Positions 35,397 through 46,225 of a stretch of 64,000 nt of DNA are shown here, in pieces. Positions within the stretch are counted from its first letter, which is position 1. Every line of letters starts with the position of its first letter. This stretch comes from Gigaspora rosea (lineage: Eukaryota; Glomeromycota; Glomeromycetes; Diversisporales; Gigasporaceae): positions 95,527 through 159,526 of the forward strand of contig QKWP01000142.1 in assembly GCA_003550325.1 (NCBI GenBank). Direction: 5' to 3'. The notes under the pieces are model-generated. The model saw only the letters and a program-made list of their open reading frames with translations. It made no database searches and was not told where the DNA came from. The translations under genes and the position numbers were made by a program.

Positions 35397-35763
35397 GGCC
35401 ACGCAAAGTTGATTTTTCATTTTGCATTACACGCAGTCTCATTTTTTTTTAATTTTTTCAATTTTTTTTTTTTTTTTTTTTAGATCCCAATTGTGTCAAT
35501 TGTTCGATTTTTGACATCTTTTTTTCCCGCTATTTTCATCCGATGTCATGGAGACCTTAATTTCCCGTAATTGCTGATAGGACTAACAGGAAAAATATGA
35601 CTGCCGGCTCAATTTTTTTTGATTCCTTATTGTGCAAAATTTAAAATTAACCTTTTAAATGTGAACATTATTATATTTGCAGTTAATTAAAAAAAAATCC
35701 GTCTGTCCGTCCCGAATTTTGAAATCCACGTAATACAAAATGAAAAATCAACTTTGTGTGGCC
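35397..35763. mobile_element. TA-flanked MITE of the AGGCCACGCAAAG family
   Basis: GGCCACGCAAAGTTGATTTT at the left pairs with AAAATCAACTTTGTGTGGCC at the right, with TA at each side (35395-35396 and 35764-35765). Inside are GATCCCAATTGTG, TTTTTGACATC and GACCTTAATTTCCCGTAAT, which are shared with the copies at 37609 and 49747. Confidence 0.8.
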
Positions 35764-36224
35764 TAAAGTGAACAGAATTTAAATAATTACATTAATCGTA
35801 ATGCATTTTCTTGAAACACAATCATTTAAGTGAACAAATTAAACTTTATACTGATTACGGTTAATCATAACACAAACGATAAAGTGAACAGAATTAAATG
35901 TCATACTCACCCTGGTAATTTACATCTTTTGAAACACAGTCGTTAAAGTAAACCGAATTAAACTTCATACTCACCCTTGTACTGTCATTGCGTATACAGT
36001 TCCTAATCATCAGATAGGAGGCCCTTGCATTGCCTGAATGGTCGCAGAACCCATATCTTACCTACCAATAATTAAACAAGCAATAATATATTACACTAGA
36101 AAAAAGGATAGTCTTTTAGTAATTCGATTCCAACCATTACGTGTATTTACCACATTAACCAGAAAATACCCGCTTCTAAGGTTGAGGCAACAAATCGAAT
36201 ATGTAATTCCATAAAGTCTTCCAA

Positions 36225-36660
36225 TCTTACATTTTGACAAACTCTCCAAATTACCATGGCTCCTGATAATTGTTCATCACGATGAAATCTGTCATACCAC
36301 ATTTTATTGACACCCATTTCACTGGCAAGCTTATTTTACAGATGATTAATTTACAGACAGTTCATTCGCAAACAACCAATAGCTCATATAATTTAATTCT
36401 ACACTTACTCCTAATGATAATGATTAGAATTACTTTGTAAGAGCTGTTAGTAAATATATTGCTTACGAAATGAAATCGTATGTAAATCGATCATCTGTGA
36501 AATAGGCTTATTAGCAAAACGAGTGCCAGTGAAATGTGATGTTTTTGAAGTGAAGCTAATTACTAAGCAAAAGATGAACCCAGTTCAAAAAAAAAAACCA
36601 AACAATGAAGCTGTAACAAAAATGCAAACTTCCAAAAAATATGAATTTAAAAAATTTGAT
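36225..36660. repeat. Dispersed repeat, copy B (inverse of 20335-20790)
   Basis: Inverted copy of the repeat at 20.3-20.8 kb, sharing GAAATGTGATG, TGAAGTGAAGCTA and ATAGGCTTATTAG blocks. Copy orientation is opposite, so the pair could recombine to invert the 16 kb between them. Confidence 0.7.
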
Positions 36661-37011
36661 GATCATTAGCATTAGTATTGCATCATTTTTAATAATAAAT
36701 TTGAAATAATTAACAATACTTAAATATTAGGCCGCAAAGTAAAATAATATAGCTCGAAACAATTGATATTGATTATCATAAATTAGTAGGCATTAAAATC
36801 GAAAAATGTTTTAAGAATATCAGAAAATTTCAGAATTGTTTATAGGTCAGCATGAATTTTCAGAGGTATGATAATAATTTAATGAATAACTAAAAATAAA
36901 AACTAGCTCTCAGAGCCTGGGCATTGCCTGGGAATGGGTTTCTGATTTTTTTGACTCTTAGGCCTAAGCACTTAGAAGTGAGATTTCAAATTTTATTTCA
37001 TGTATTGGCCT

Positions 37012-37189
37012 GGGTTTAAAATTTAAATAAGGCTTAAATAAACCCAGCTTGGGTTTAAATAAACCCAAATTGGTTCAAATGAACCCAGTTTGGATTCAAA
37101 TAAGCTGATTAGGTTCAAATGAACCCAATTGGGTTCAATTGAGCCCAAATTGGGTTCAAATGACCCTGAATTTGGTTCACTTGAACCAA
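37012..37189. repeat. Degenerate array of GGGTTCAAATGAACCC units
   Basis: About eight roughly 21-bp units, most of them palindromic variants of GGGTTCAAATGAACCCAA. It may be the motif-rich part of an element whose ends I could not find. Confidence 0.75.
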
Positions 37190-37608
37190 AATTAACTGTT
37201 TTTTATTTATTCATTTTTTAATATTTTTTTATATTTTTTTTAAGTTTTTTTTTATTTTTAATTTTTATTTATATATTTATTTTTTTATTTATCAAAATAT
37301 TTGCATTCAAGTAATCCATTCTTATTTTAGCAAAATCCTGCAATTTACATTGCTTTGTGCAATTTTGTAAAGCTTAGACTGTTTTTAGTTGATTTTATGT
37401 AACATCATCCCTTGCTTAGCTGCTGCTAAAAATTAAACAAGCCAATCACAACACAGTATAAGCCTAGTTAATCATGTAATTAATGTTGACCAATAAGATT
37501 TGTTCAAATATTCTTAGGATGTGTTTGTTTAAGCCTCTCCCTTCTTATGCCTGAGCCTAGATATTGATATTGACATTGCATAATAATCAACTAAAACTGC
37601 CTTATTTA

Positions 37609-37954
37609 AGGCCACACAATTTACCCACACTCATTTTTCAATGTTTTTAGTTTTTTTTTTAGTTTTTTTTTTTTTTGGATCCCAATTGTGCAATTGTTAG
37701 ATTTTTGATATTTATTTTTTTTTGCTATTCTCACCCGGTGACACCCGATGGGGACCTTAATTTCCCGTAATTGTAGGGCTGACAGAGAAAATATGACTGC
37801 TAACACAATTTCTTGATGCAAAATGAAAAATTTACCTTGCATAACCTTTGATGTGAAAATTATTTACAGTAAATTAAAAAAAAAAACTGACCGACCAACT
37901 TATATTTTTAGATCCCATGTAATGCTAAAATAAAAAATCAACTTTGCGTGGCCT
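37609..37954. mobile_element. TA-flanked MITE of the AGGCCACGCAAAG family
   Basis: Left end AGGCCACAC is degenerate; right end AAATCAACTTTGCGTGGCCT is intact; TA at both sides. Same internal order as 35397-35763. The 73-codon ORF inside is not a gene. Confidence 0.7.
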
Positions 37955-38069
37955 TATCTTTGGTTGTGCATTGCCTTTTTATTCTTATTAAATTTTCATT
38001 TACTTTGTGGGTCTCTTATTTATGATTTTGTCACATCGAATTTGATACATGCCTGATACGTATATGGGC

Positions 38070-38434
38070 ATTAGTGGTAGCTCTCCCACGAAAATTTTAC
38101 CCCACGTGACTTTGACCAATCAAATTTTAAGATCAGGTGTAATGTGAAGTCAAAACAAACGTGAAGTCAACTAAGTAAAAAGTTGCGCGTAAAAATAAAC
38201 CTCGTTATAGTTAGGGTTAGGGTGAGGAAAACTAGGGTTTAGGTTGAGTTTATTAGTAAAATTTCACAAGGAATATTTTTAATTAGGCCGCAGAAGGTGG
38301 TTTCCTAATTAAAATTTAGAGCTATTCGCGTTTTTTTGTAAAAAAGTTGTTTCGCTTCGATTTTTACGTTACACCTGATCCTGAAATTCGATTGGTCGAA
38401 ATCACGTGGGGGTAAAATTTTTTGTGAGATAGCT
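38070..38434. mobile_element. MITE with TTTTACCCCACGTG ends
   Basis: AGCTCTCCCACGAAAATTTT near the left pairs with TTTTTTGTGAGATAGCT at the right, with CCCACGTG/CACGTGGG just inside. Interior: CCAATCAAATTTTAAGATC, AGGTGTAA on both strands and TTAGGGTTAGGG. TATATGGGC flanks it at 38061-38069 and 38435-38443, a possible target duplication; the left inverted end starts some nine bases inside it. Confidence 0.65.
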
Positions 38435-38442
38435 TATATGGG

Positions 38443-39430
38443 CAGAGATGTCACATGATGATATTGGACATTTGGACAATTTGGACATTTGGACATTTGG
38501 ACATTGTCCAATTTGTCAAATAATTTAATTGACATAGTAAATTTTTTTTATTGGACATCAGTAATAACACACCTTTTATTTTAGTAAATTCTTAGTAGTA
38601 AAGACTATTTTATATTTTTTTGCAGTTAACCACGATATGTATGATATGGAGTCACAATAGATTGTAACTATTAAGGTGGGAGAGCATATATGTTTAACCG
38701 ATTTAACTCTAAGAGATAAGTTTCTGATTTACTCGAATAAAGGTTTCTTTAGCACTATACTAGCTTACTTCCTTTATTTTTTTTAAGTAAAATGAAGGGA
38801 ACTTCAAAGTCAAATTCATTCGTTTATTTACATTTGAATTTAATATATGACACGTTAACATGTTGCGTTAACATGTTAACATGTTGTTTAACACACTACG
38901 TGCTATTCAATAGTTAGTACTACTAAGCCTAACACGTTGACGTGCTATCGAGAATATTTATAATCTGTGCCCCTTAACACACATACATGATAACACGTTA
39001 ACATGTTATGAAGATTTTAATGAAAAGGGGTTGTTATACTAACATTTAATAAATTATACAAAAATAGAAATGAAACTTGTCTATACTGAATAAAGAGAAG
39101 ATCTATTTACAAAGTGTGTGAGGCAAATAATCGGAAAATTCGAATCTCTAATGTCACAATTTCGAAATTGTGACAGTATCTATTTAATAATTAATGTTTT
39201 ACGATATGTACTTCTATATATAAATCGGGCATCTTCATCCAATAAATTTATTGGAAATTTGGACATATGTCCAATTAGTGAATTGGACATATGTCCAATT
39301 ATTTTTGTAATTGTTTTTGGACATTGACCAATGCCTAAACGGTCCAAAAAATTATTTGGACATTTGGACTATGTCCAAATGTCGAAATGTCCAATTAAAT
39401 TTAATTGGACATTGCCCAATGACAACTCTG
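38443..39430. mobile_element. 988-bp hAT-like element, duplication TATATGGG
   Basis: Ends CAGAGATGTCA and TGACAACTCTG are flanked by exact TATATGGG (38435-38442 and 39431-39438). Both subterminal regions are dense in TTGGACA/TGTCCAA, and the middle has AACATGTTAACATG units. Short ORFs inside are not a transposase. Confidence 0.9.
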
Positions 39431-39549
39431 TATATGGGCGGTGTTGTGGCCTTGGGAGAAATTTCGGGAACTTCGTATGCCAGTTTTGCTACTGGGCCAC
39501 AATCATTAAAGGTTTAAAGATTGTATTTATATATGCATATGAGGGTCGT

Positions 39550-39816
39550 CTAAAGCCAGGTGCGTTCACGTGATATAAAGCCAATCCAATCATAAAATTT
39601 GATCTTTACGGATCAGCTCGACGAGACAAAAACAAAGAAAAAAAGTGAAAAACGCCGAAAATACAAAAAAACGAGTGTCTAAACCTGTCTAGGAGCATTA
39701 ATAAAAAATGTCGGGAAGACAATTTACTTATAAGTCAAGCCCACCCTAACCCCTAACTAACCCTTACCCTAATTTTAATTAAATAATCAAAAACATATAA
39801 ACGCACCTGGCTTTAG
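39550..39816. mobile_element. MITE of the CTAAAGCCAGGTGCG family, copy 1
   Basis: CTAAAGCCAGGTGCG and CGCACCTGGCTTTAG bound it, and imperfect inversion continues a little outward. Inside are TCACGTGA, CCAATC, GATCAGCTCGACGAGAC, CCCACCCTAACCCC and GTCGGGAAGAC. It is inverted relative to the copy at 59815-60104. Confidence 0.85.
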
Positions 39817-40879
39817 CCATCCCTAAATTTAGAAATGTAGATCCAAAATTAACACATGATGATTTATTGGCCATTCAATATTGTCACACATGACGATCAA
39901 ACATGATCATAAATAAAATCAATATTTATGACGTGATATTTGCGTGATTTGTGATCAAAAACGTGATCGCAGAACAATCAAAGCAATAAAACTTCAACAT
40001 GAATAATTTATCAGCGAAGCTTTACTATTAAGGGTTCTCAAGCCCTTAGTCAATCTGTCGGAATGATCTGAGGGCAAAGTTTTAATTAATGAAAAAAATA
40101 GTTTAAATCGATTGCTGGAATAAACCACGTGATAAAAGTTTAATCCGTCAAAGAGAAAATTTTCATTAGTGGAAGTTCGTTTAACCGATTAAGGATATTT
40201 ATCATTCCAATCAACAAGAGATGGAATCCAGACGTCCTTTTTTCCACAGAGTTGCTCTTATTGGTCGAAATTTTTCATTGATTTATTAGAAAAAACAATT
40301 GTTCAAGTATCGTTATCAACGTAAACGAATTATCGCCTTGTCTTGACTACAATTATTATCGGGCAATTTTAAAAGTGACAACTTACCATAAACTATTAAT
40401 ATTTTATTAATATTAGAGAAAAATATAAACATTTTAAAAAAATATTTATATGAATTTCTTAATAGTATTCACTATTTGATTTATTAGTCGCTGTGGGATT
40501 CAGAAAAAGTTTGATCGAATAGTTTGGTTGTAGCAACATATGAAAGTTCGCGAGGTCTGAATAAGGAGAAATAGGAACCGAAATTACTGTAGTTGAAAAG
40601 GAATAGAACTTGGAATTGTTATAGATGGTGTTTTATCTTTCTGTTGATTCATCATTTTCGCCTTTTTGTTTCGATCTTGTAAAAATATGATAATCGCTAA
40701 ATGATAATAATGGCAAAAGTGTTTGTTCATTGAATTCAATCAATATTCCGTCTATTGTAATACTTGAGCATCAGCACGATCATAAATTAATTACAATGAT
40801 GTAGTATGTGAGCATATTTCAATCATATGATCATCCATATTATCGGTTCTCAAAAATGGTCTAATTGATAACGTCATTG
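39817..40879. other. Intergenic, nothing recognised
   Basis: GATCAT/ATGATC words are frequent at 39850-39980. No gene or bounded element supported. Confidence 0.5.
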
Positions 40880-41019
40880 CGATTGTGACTATTACGGCAT
40901 ATGACCAGTCATTACAGGTCATAATACTAAGTTCAATTAGTGAATTCATATGACCATGGTCATATGACTTTACTAATTGAACTTAGTATTTATGACCTGG
41001 TCACTGAATTACGATCACT
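40880..41019. repeat. Hairpin centred on CATATGACCATGGTCATATG
   Basis: The inner 40914-41000 is a near-perfect inverted repeat (CAGGTCATAATACTAAGTTC against its inverse). The outer arms GATTGTGACTATTACGG pair more weakly. A foldback-type MITE rich in GGTCATA. Confidence 0.75.
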
Positions 41020-41344
41020 AGCTAGTCCATCGAGCGTGCAGCTTGAGAACATCCTAAGTCTATATTTTAATATCAACTAGAGACTAATTACAACCTTTTT
41101 GCCCATATAAAGTTAAATAATATCTCTCACACGCATTTGATCCAAACCATATCTATGTAGACTTCTATATGTTAATGCATTTTGTTAGTAAATGTTATGC
41201 TCTCAAAAAGCACTTTAAAGTGTGTAAAAAAGCTATTTGATGGCAAACTAATTAAACGAATATCAACCATAAGTCGCTAATAAAGGTCAAGCCTATTTTG
41301 GATTATTAAAGATGAGGTCTTGTTGAATATAAGCACGAAAATTT

Positions 41345-41690
41345 TCATACCACAATACCGAAATTATTATAAAGATTTTTGCCACATGCTGCTGTATTTT
41401 TGCGTAGTGGCATTGTAACTAGTAAAAGTTTTGGTGCTGGCCGAATCTTAAAAAACCGTTGCAGGGTCTCAAAAATTAAGGTCACTATTGCTTATAAATA
41501 TGAAATTTTAATACTATAATACGGAAACTATTCTTTGCCACATGCTGTCGTATTTTTACGTGGTGATTCCTTCAGCACTGTCACTACTAAAAGTTTTTAT
41601 GCTTGTGGGATCTTAAAAAATTATTGCAGGATCAGGCTTTGTCGAATAGATAAATATGAAATTTCGAACTATGATATATTTAAAACAAAA
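41345..41690. repeat. Direct tandem duplication, about 168 bp x 2
   Basis: GCCACATGCTG, CTAGTAAAAGTTTTGGTGCT and TTGCAGGGTCT of the first unit recur about 168 bp later with about 20% change. The 74-codon ORF over the second unit is not convincing. Confidence 0.7.
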
Positions 41691-42692
41691 CTATTATTTA
41701 TTTTTATGAAGCCCTATTTTTACTATAGTATGTTATTTAAATCAATCAATCAGCATTAATGTTTACAACAATCACATGGGAGTCAAATCTGCCCACTCGG
41801 TACGTATAACTTTTAAAATGATTTGCTTACAAATACCTTACAGTATAAGGGATAGTCTGATTTTATGTAACCAAAATTTATGGCATGAATAGAGCATCTG
41901 ATGGGCCAAAAAACCTCGAATAAACATACTATTAGAGACTGGTTCATATATTTTTTAAGGAAAAAAACTTTAACAGTGGTTACATGTAATAACCTAACAG
42001 TTTACCAATAATATTTTAGTCCTAAGCTTCAGGTCTTATAAAATAACCTGTTTTATAAATTTATCCATAAATAGAGCATGTTATGCATAATTATGTACTG
42101 TAGTATTAATAGAAAATTCGCAAATACCGATAAGTACTATTAAATCTACTTTCCAAAAAAGTCATTTAGAATTTCCTTGCAGAAGTTATGTCCGAAGATC
42201 ATTTTTGAGACCACTACTAAGCACTGATCAAATTTTTTTTTACAAATACTTAAACTAACAAAAGAATAGCAACGATGGTTTTCCCGTTAAATTAACAAAA
42301 GAATAGCAACAATGGTCAAAAGTTTTCCCGTTAAATGGTTTTGGGAATATTAATGAAGCTCGCATCAAAACTATCCTAATTTTATTTCTTTTTAAATATA
42401 CACATCACCCCTTATCAATGATGTATTTATGATCTCACATGTTTATCATTATTGTAATTATAAAATATAGTAGGTAATTGATACCCCTTAACGTGATACG
42501 TGCTCGTAAAATAATATTTGATAAAAAAATTTAATAGAGACAAAAAAGAATAATTTCGGAATCAATGTGCATATACATATATACACGTACGTAAGTAGTT
42601 TTACGTATTAATATTAATTTAAAAATAATTTAAGCATTATTAAAATTCTTTTTTTTTTCTTGTTCATACGTATTCAAAAAAAAAAAATCAAA
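41691..42692. other. Intergenic region upstream of the Sel1 gene
   Basis: A short direct repeat (AGAATAGCAACRATGG and TTTTCCCGTTAAAT) lies at 42257-42340. The last 60 bases before the ATG are poly-T then poly-A, a likely leader. Nothing else supported. Confidence 0.5.
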
Positions 42693-43949
42693 ATGATAAA
42701 GATTTATAACAATTTATTTCGTCGTGAACAATTAACAAAATTTGAACAGGTTAATGTAATGAATGATCTTGGATATAATCATCAAAATTTAACAAATGTT
42801 AAAAAGGATCAACATGCAAGTTTTCGTTATCAAAGATTTTTAGAAATTGAGAATGCTGAAGAAATATTTCATGTTGGTTATCGTTATGAAAATGGAATAG
42901 GTATTAAAAAAGATGAACATAAAGCATTTATTCATTATCAGAAATCCGCAAAGATGGGTCATATAAATGGAATATATTATCTTGGTAATTGTTATTTTTA
43001 TGGAATTGGTGTTGAAAAAGATGAATTTAAAGCATTCACAAATTATCAAAAATCAGCCGGGATGGGATTAGCTGTTGGAATGAATGATCTTGGTTATTGT
43101 TATCGAAATGGTATTGGTGTTGAAAAAGACGATTATAAAGCTTTTATTTATTACCAAAAATCTGCTGAAATGGGTTGCAATGATGGAATGTATAATCTTG
43201 GTGATTGTTATGAAAATGGAATAGGAGTTAAAAAGGATGACTATAAAGCATTTATTTATTATCAAAAATCTGCAGAGATGGGAAATGCTGATGGTATAAA
43301 TAGTCTTGGATATTGTTATCGAAATGGTATTGGTGTTAAAAAAGACGATCATAAAGCATTCATTAATTATCAAAAATCTGCTGAGGTGGGAAATGCTAAT
43401 GGAATAAATAATCTTGGATATTGTTATCGACATGGAATTGGGGTTAAAAAGGACGATCGTAAGGCATTTTTTTATTATCAAAAATCTGCTGAGATGGAAA
43501 ATGCTAGTGGAATATATAATCTTGGTGATTGTTATCGACATGGAATAGGAACTGAAACGGATGATCACAAGGCATTTATTAATTATCAAAAGTCCGCAGA
43601 GATGGGTAATGCTAGTGGAATAAATAGTCTTGGATTTTGCTATGGAAATGGAATAGGTGTTGAAAAGGATGAACATAAGGCATTCGTTCATTATCAAAAA
43701 TCTGCAGAGATGGGAAATGCTGGCGGAATATATAATCTTGGAGGTTGTTATCAACATGGAATAGGTGTTGAAAAGGACGAACATAAAGCATTCATATATT
43801 ATCAAAAATCTGCTGATATGGGAAATGTTGACGGAATATCACAACTTGGACATTGTTATCTAGGTGGAATTGGTATTGAAAAGGACGAATATACGGCGTA
43901 TATTTACTTTCAAAAGTCTGTTGAAACGGGAATTGATTATTGTTGTTAG
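42693..43949 (+). CDS. Sel1-repeat protein, 418 aa
   Basis: Apart from about 60 N-terminal residues (one decayed repeat), the whole protein is ten tandem Sel1-like repeats of exactly 36 residues. The consensus is DGIYNLGYCYRNGIGVEKDD followed by HKAFINYQKSAEMGNA. Each unit is a pair of antiparallel helices, so the chain should form a right-handed solenoid used to bind other proteins. No signal peptide or membrane segment is seen. An upstream in-frame TTG (42660) extends the frame, but the ATG at 42693 (AAAATCAAAATG) is the first ATG. No intron is needed. Close matches at 62-64 kb are followed by a kinase; this gene has no kinase exon nearby. The client protein is unknown. Confidence 0.88.
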   Translation: MIKIYNNLFRREQLTKFEQVNVMNDLGYNHQNLTNVKKDQHASFRYQRFLEIENAEEIFHVGYRYENGIGIKKDEHKAFIHYQKSAKMGHINGIYYLGNCYFYGIGVEKDEFKAFTNYQKSAGMGLAVGMNDLGYCYRNGIGVEKDDYKAFIYYQKSAEMGCNDGMYNLGDCYENGIGVKKDDYKAFIYYQKSAEMGNADGINSLGYCYRNGIGVKKDDHKAFINYQKSAEVGNANGINNLGYCYRHGIGVKKDDRKAFFYYQKSAEMENASGIYNLGDCYRHGIGTETDDHKAFINYQKSAEMGNASGINSLGFCYGNGIGVEKDEHKAFVHYQKSAEMGNAGGIYNLGGCYQHGIGVEKDEHKAFIYYQKSADMGNVDGISQLGHCYLGGIGIEKDEYTAYIYFQKSVETGIDYCC

Positions 43950-44438
43950 AATGTAATTATATATTGAGAAGCCACTCCCTTTTTATTCCTATTATCAATG
44001 TGGTTTAGCGGTGAAATTCGATAATATTTTTATTTTTTTTTTTATAAAATCATTATTATTATTTTCAAAGTTCTTTATGGTGATTGCGTATGTACATACA
44101 TTGTGGTGATCCCTCAATTATGCCTAAGGGATCAGTAAGTTTTTGATTTTTGTAAAATTTTCAAAATTTCGAAAATTTTGAAAATTTGCCAAAACTTTGT
44201 AAATTTGTTAAATTTCAAAAATTTCTGAATTTTTAAAATTTGAAAATTTTGTTCATATGAAAAAATATGCATATAACGAAACACTTCTTACCTTCAATAA
44301 AGAACAAGTCAATTAGAGTTCAACATTGAAATTTGCTCTACTAATCCCCTCCAGATACATAAAAATCGTATAAAGAATTAGTATTTTAATCTCGTGATTC
44401 TAAATTAAAAACTTCATGACGTAATATAGAGCTCTAAT
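43950..44438. other. 3' flank of the Sel1 gene, low-complexity
   Basis: From about 44150 to 44250 runs a degenerate AAATTTTGAAAATTT array on both strands. No gene. Confidence 0.5.
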
Positions 44439-45021
44439 TAGTGTTCCAAATCAAAAATCGATTAATCGGATTAATCGATTAATCGACGATTAATCGATTG
44501 ACTTTTCAAATATGCGATTAATCGATTAATCAGATTAATCGATTAATCGATCAATCGATTAATCCGATTAATTGATTAATCGATCAATCGATTGACTAAC
44601 TAACCGACTAGTCGATTAACTAACTAGTCGAAATCCGTATAAACTTGATGATTAACATCTTCATAATAGGTCGATTAGTTTAAGAATTTTATTACAAATC
44701 GATACACAATACTATATGTGGTTAAAGTTGATTTAGTACTATCATGATTTGAATTGCGATGACATTCTTGATCATAATTTGCTCACCGATATTTTAGTCT
44801 TATAATCATGATTTTACACATGACTAGTATCATTTTACTATATATGAGTAATCTATTATTCGATTAAATAATCGATTATTCGATTATTCGATTAATCGAA
44901 TAATCGATTATTCCAATTAATCGATTAATCAATTAGTTGGTACAATCGATTTTTAATCGATTGGTTAAAAAAATTTTATCCGATTAATCGATTGCATTTT
45001 TTGGTCCGATTTGGAACACTA
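44439..45021. mobile_element. 583-bp hAT-like element, duplication GCTCTAAT
   Basis: Ends TAGTGTTCCAAATC and GATTTGGAACACTA are flanked by exact GCTCTAAT (44431-44438 and 45022-45029). Both sides carry dense ATTAATCGATTAATCG arrays. Ends share TAGTGTTCC with 16825-17128. Confidence 0.93.
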
Positions 45022-45251
45022 GCTCTAATCTAACACCCTAATTGCTCCGACCAAATCTCACCACGCCTCAATCAGGACCCCGAACAATCTATATTTGAAA
45101 AATTGCTAATATAGGCATTTTTTTAAAAAGGATATATTTGAAAATTAGGTATTGGGTAAAGAGGTTATGTTTGAAAACAGCTAATGACTAAATAGGCCTC
45201 CTCAATCATAGCATTCCATTATTAGTGTTTAGGTTGGATAGTGTTTAGTGT

Positions 45252-45675
45252 TGTTATGGGCGAATCGTAGGTTTATTAACCTATGTACAAAAATATACGG
45301 ATTTAGATGATTAGGCAACTCACCAAAGGCGTGACGTTGGTGATTTGGTAATAATTTAATTAGACGATTTATTAAAAGGAAATTATCAAGGGAATTTTAT
45401 TAAAGGTAATTTAATTATAGGAATCCCGCAGGATGTCCTTTTACAACAGCGAAATCGTAGGGTTTTTATAACTTCCACTTTCTTAAGGAAACCATGAGGC
45501 TTAAAAGAAATTATTTGTTATTCGGATGTTTGAGTTTCGCGTTTGTTTGTTTATCTATTCGGCCGAAAAGCCTTACCCATGAGTGTAAACATTTAGTCTC
45601 AATTGGGGTGGCGTTTACTTCCTTTTATCACAAGTTTACTGTGCCTATTTCGTAGATCTGTCTTTACCCGTGACA
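45252..45675. mobile_element. Probable solo LTR, 424 bp
   Basis: It starts TGTTATGGG and ends CCCGTGACA, the TG...CA form of an LTR with a short inverted end, and is flanked by GTGT (45248-45251 and 45676-45679). ACTCACCAAAGGCGTGACG inside resembles the insertion at 59759-60969 (CGTCAAAGGCGTGACG). No internal retrotransposon genes adjoin. Confidence 0.6.
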
Positions 45676-46059
45676 GTGTGCAGTATTTTTAGCAGTGCTA
45701 GTATTATTTTTGTGTTTATCGATTAGGACTTAATATTTGTACATTTATATAATTTTCCTAAATTTCTGAGTTAGAAAATTAGTTCAATATTTACTAATTA
45801 ATTCATAACCTATAATTAAACAAAATTGCACATGTTGTTCTGCTTAACTGAACATGCCTACTTAAATGTCAACTTCTGGGTAAGATTTTAACAAATCTCT
45901 GACTCTCAACATTTAGTTTCGATTGTTGAATCATATGAATATAATTTCTTCAATCAGGCACTAATGATGATATATGCTTTTTATTTATAGAGTTTAATTT
46001 TACTTTCGTCATATACAGGAGACAGTAAACTATTGATCTATATAGATGCATAATTTATA

Positions 46060-46223
46060 CAGTCTACTCCCACTGTAGTCATACCTGAAACAGTCAATTT
46101 CTCGATAATATGTACCTATCATAAAATTAGCTCTCATTATAATCACATGATGTTACTATTATGTTTCTCTCACTATAGTCACATCAATTTCTGCCCAGAC
46201 TGGTGACTATAGCGGGAGTAGAG
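46060..46223. mobile_element. Pogo-like MITE, 164 bp
   Basis: CAGTCTACTCCCACTGTAGTC at the left pairs with GACTATAGCGGGAGTAGAG at the right, with TA outside each end. Interior TAGTCACAT motifs. Same family style as 3551 and 6320. Confidence 0.75.
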
Positions 46224-46225
46224 TA

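Noticed and set aside
37621..37842. 73-codon minus ORF
   Set aside because: Lies entirely in a TA-flanked MITE and depends on a poly-A tract.
42840..43805. Minus-strand ORFs antisense to the Sel1 gene
   Set aside because: Shadows of the 108-bp repeat; the plus frame carries the Sel1 consensus. The same holds for plus-strand ORFs at 62.9-64.0 kb.
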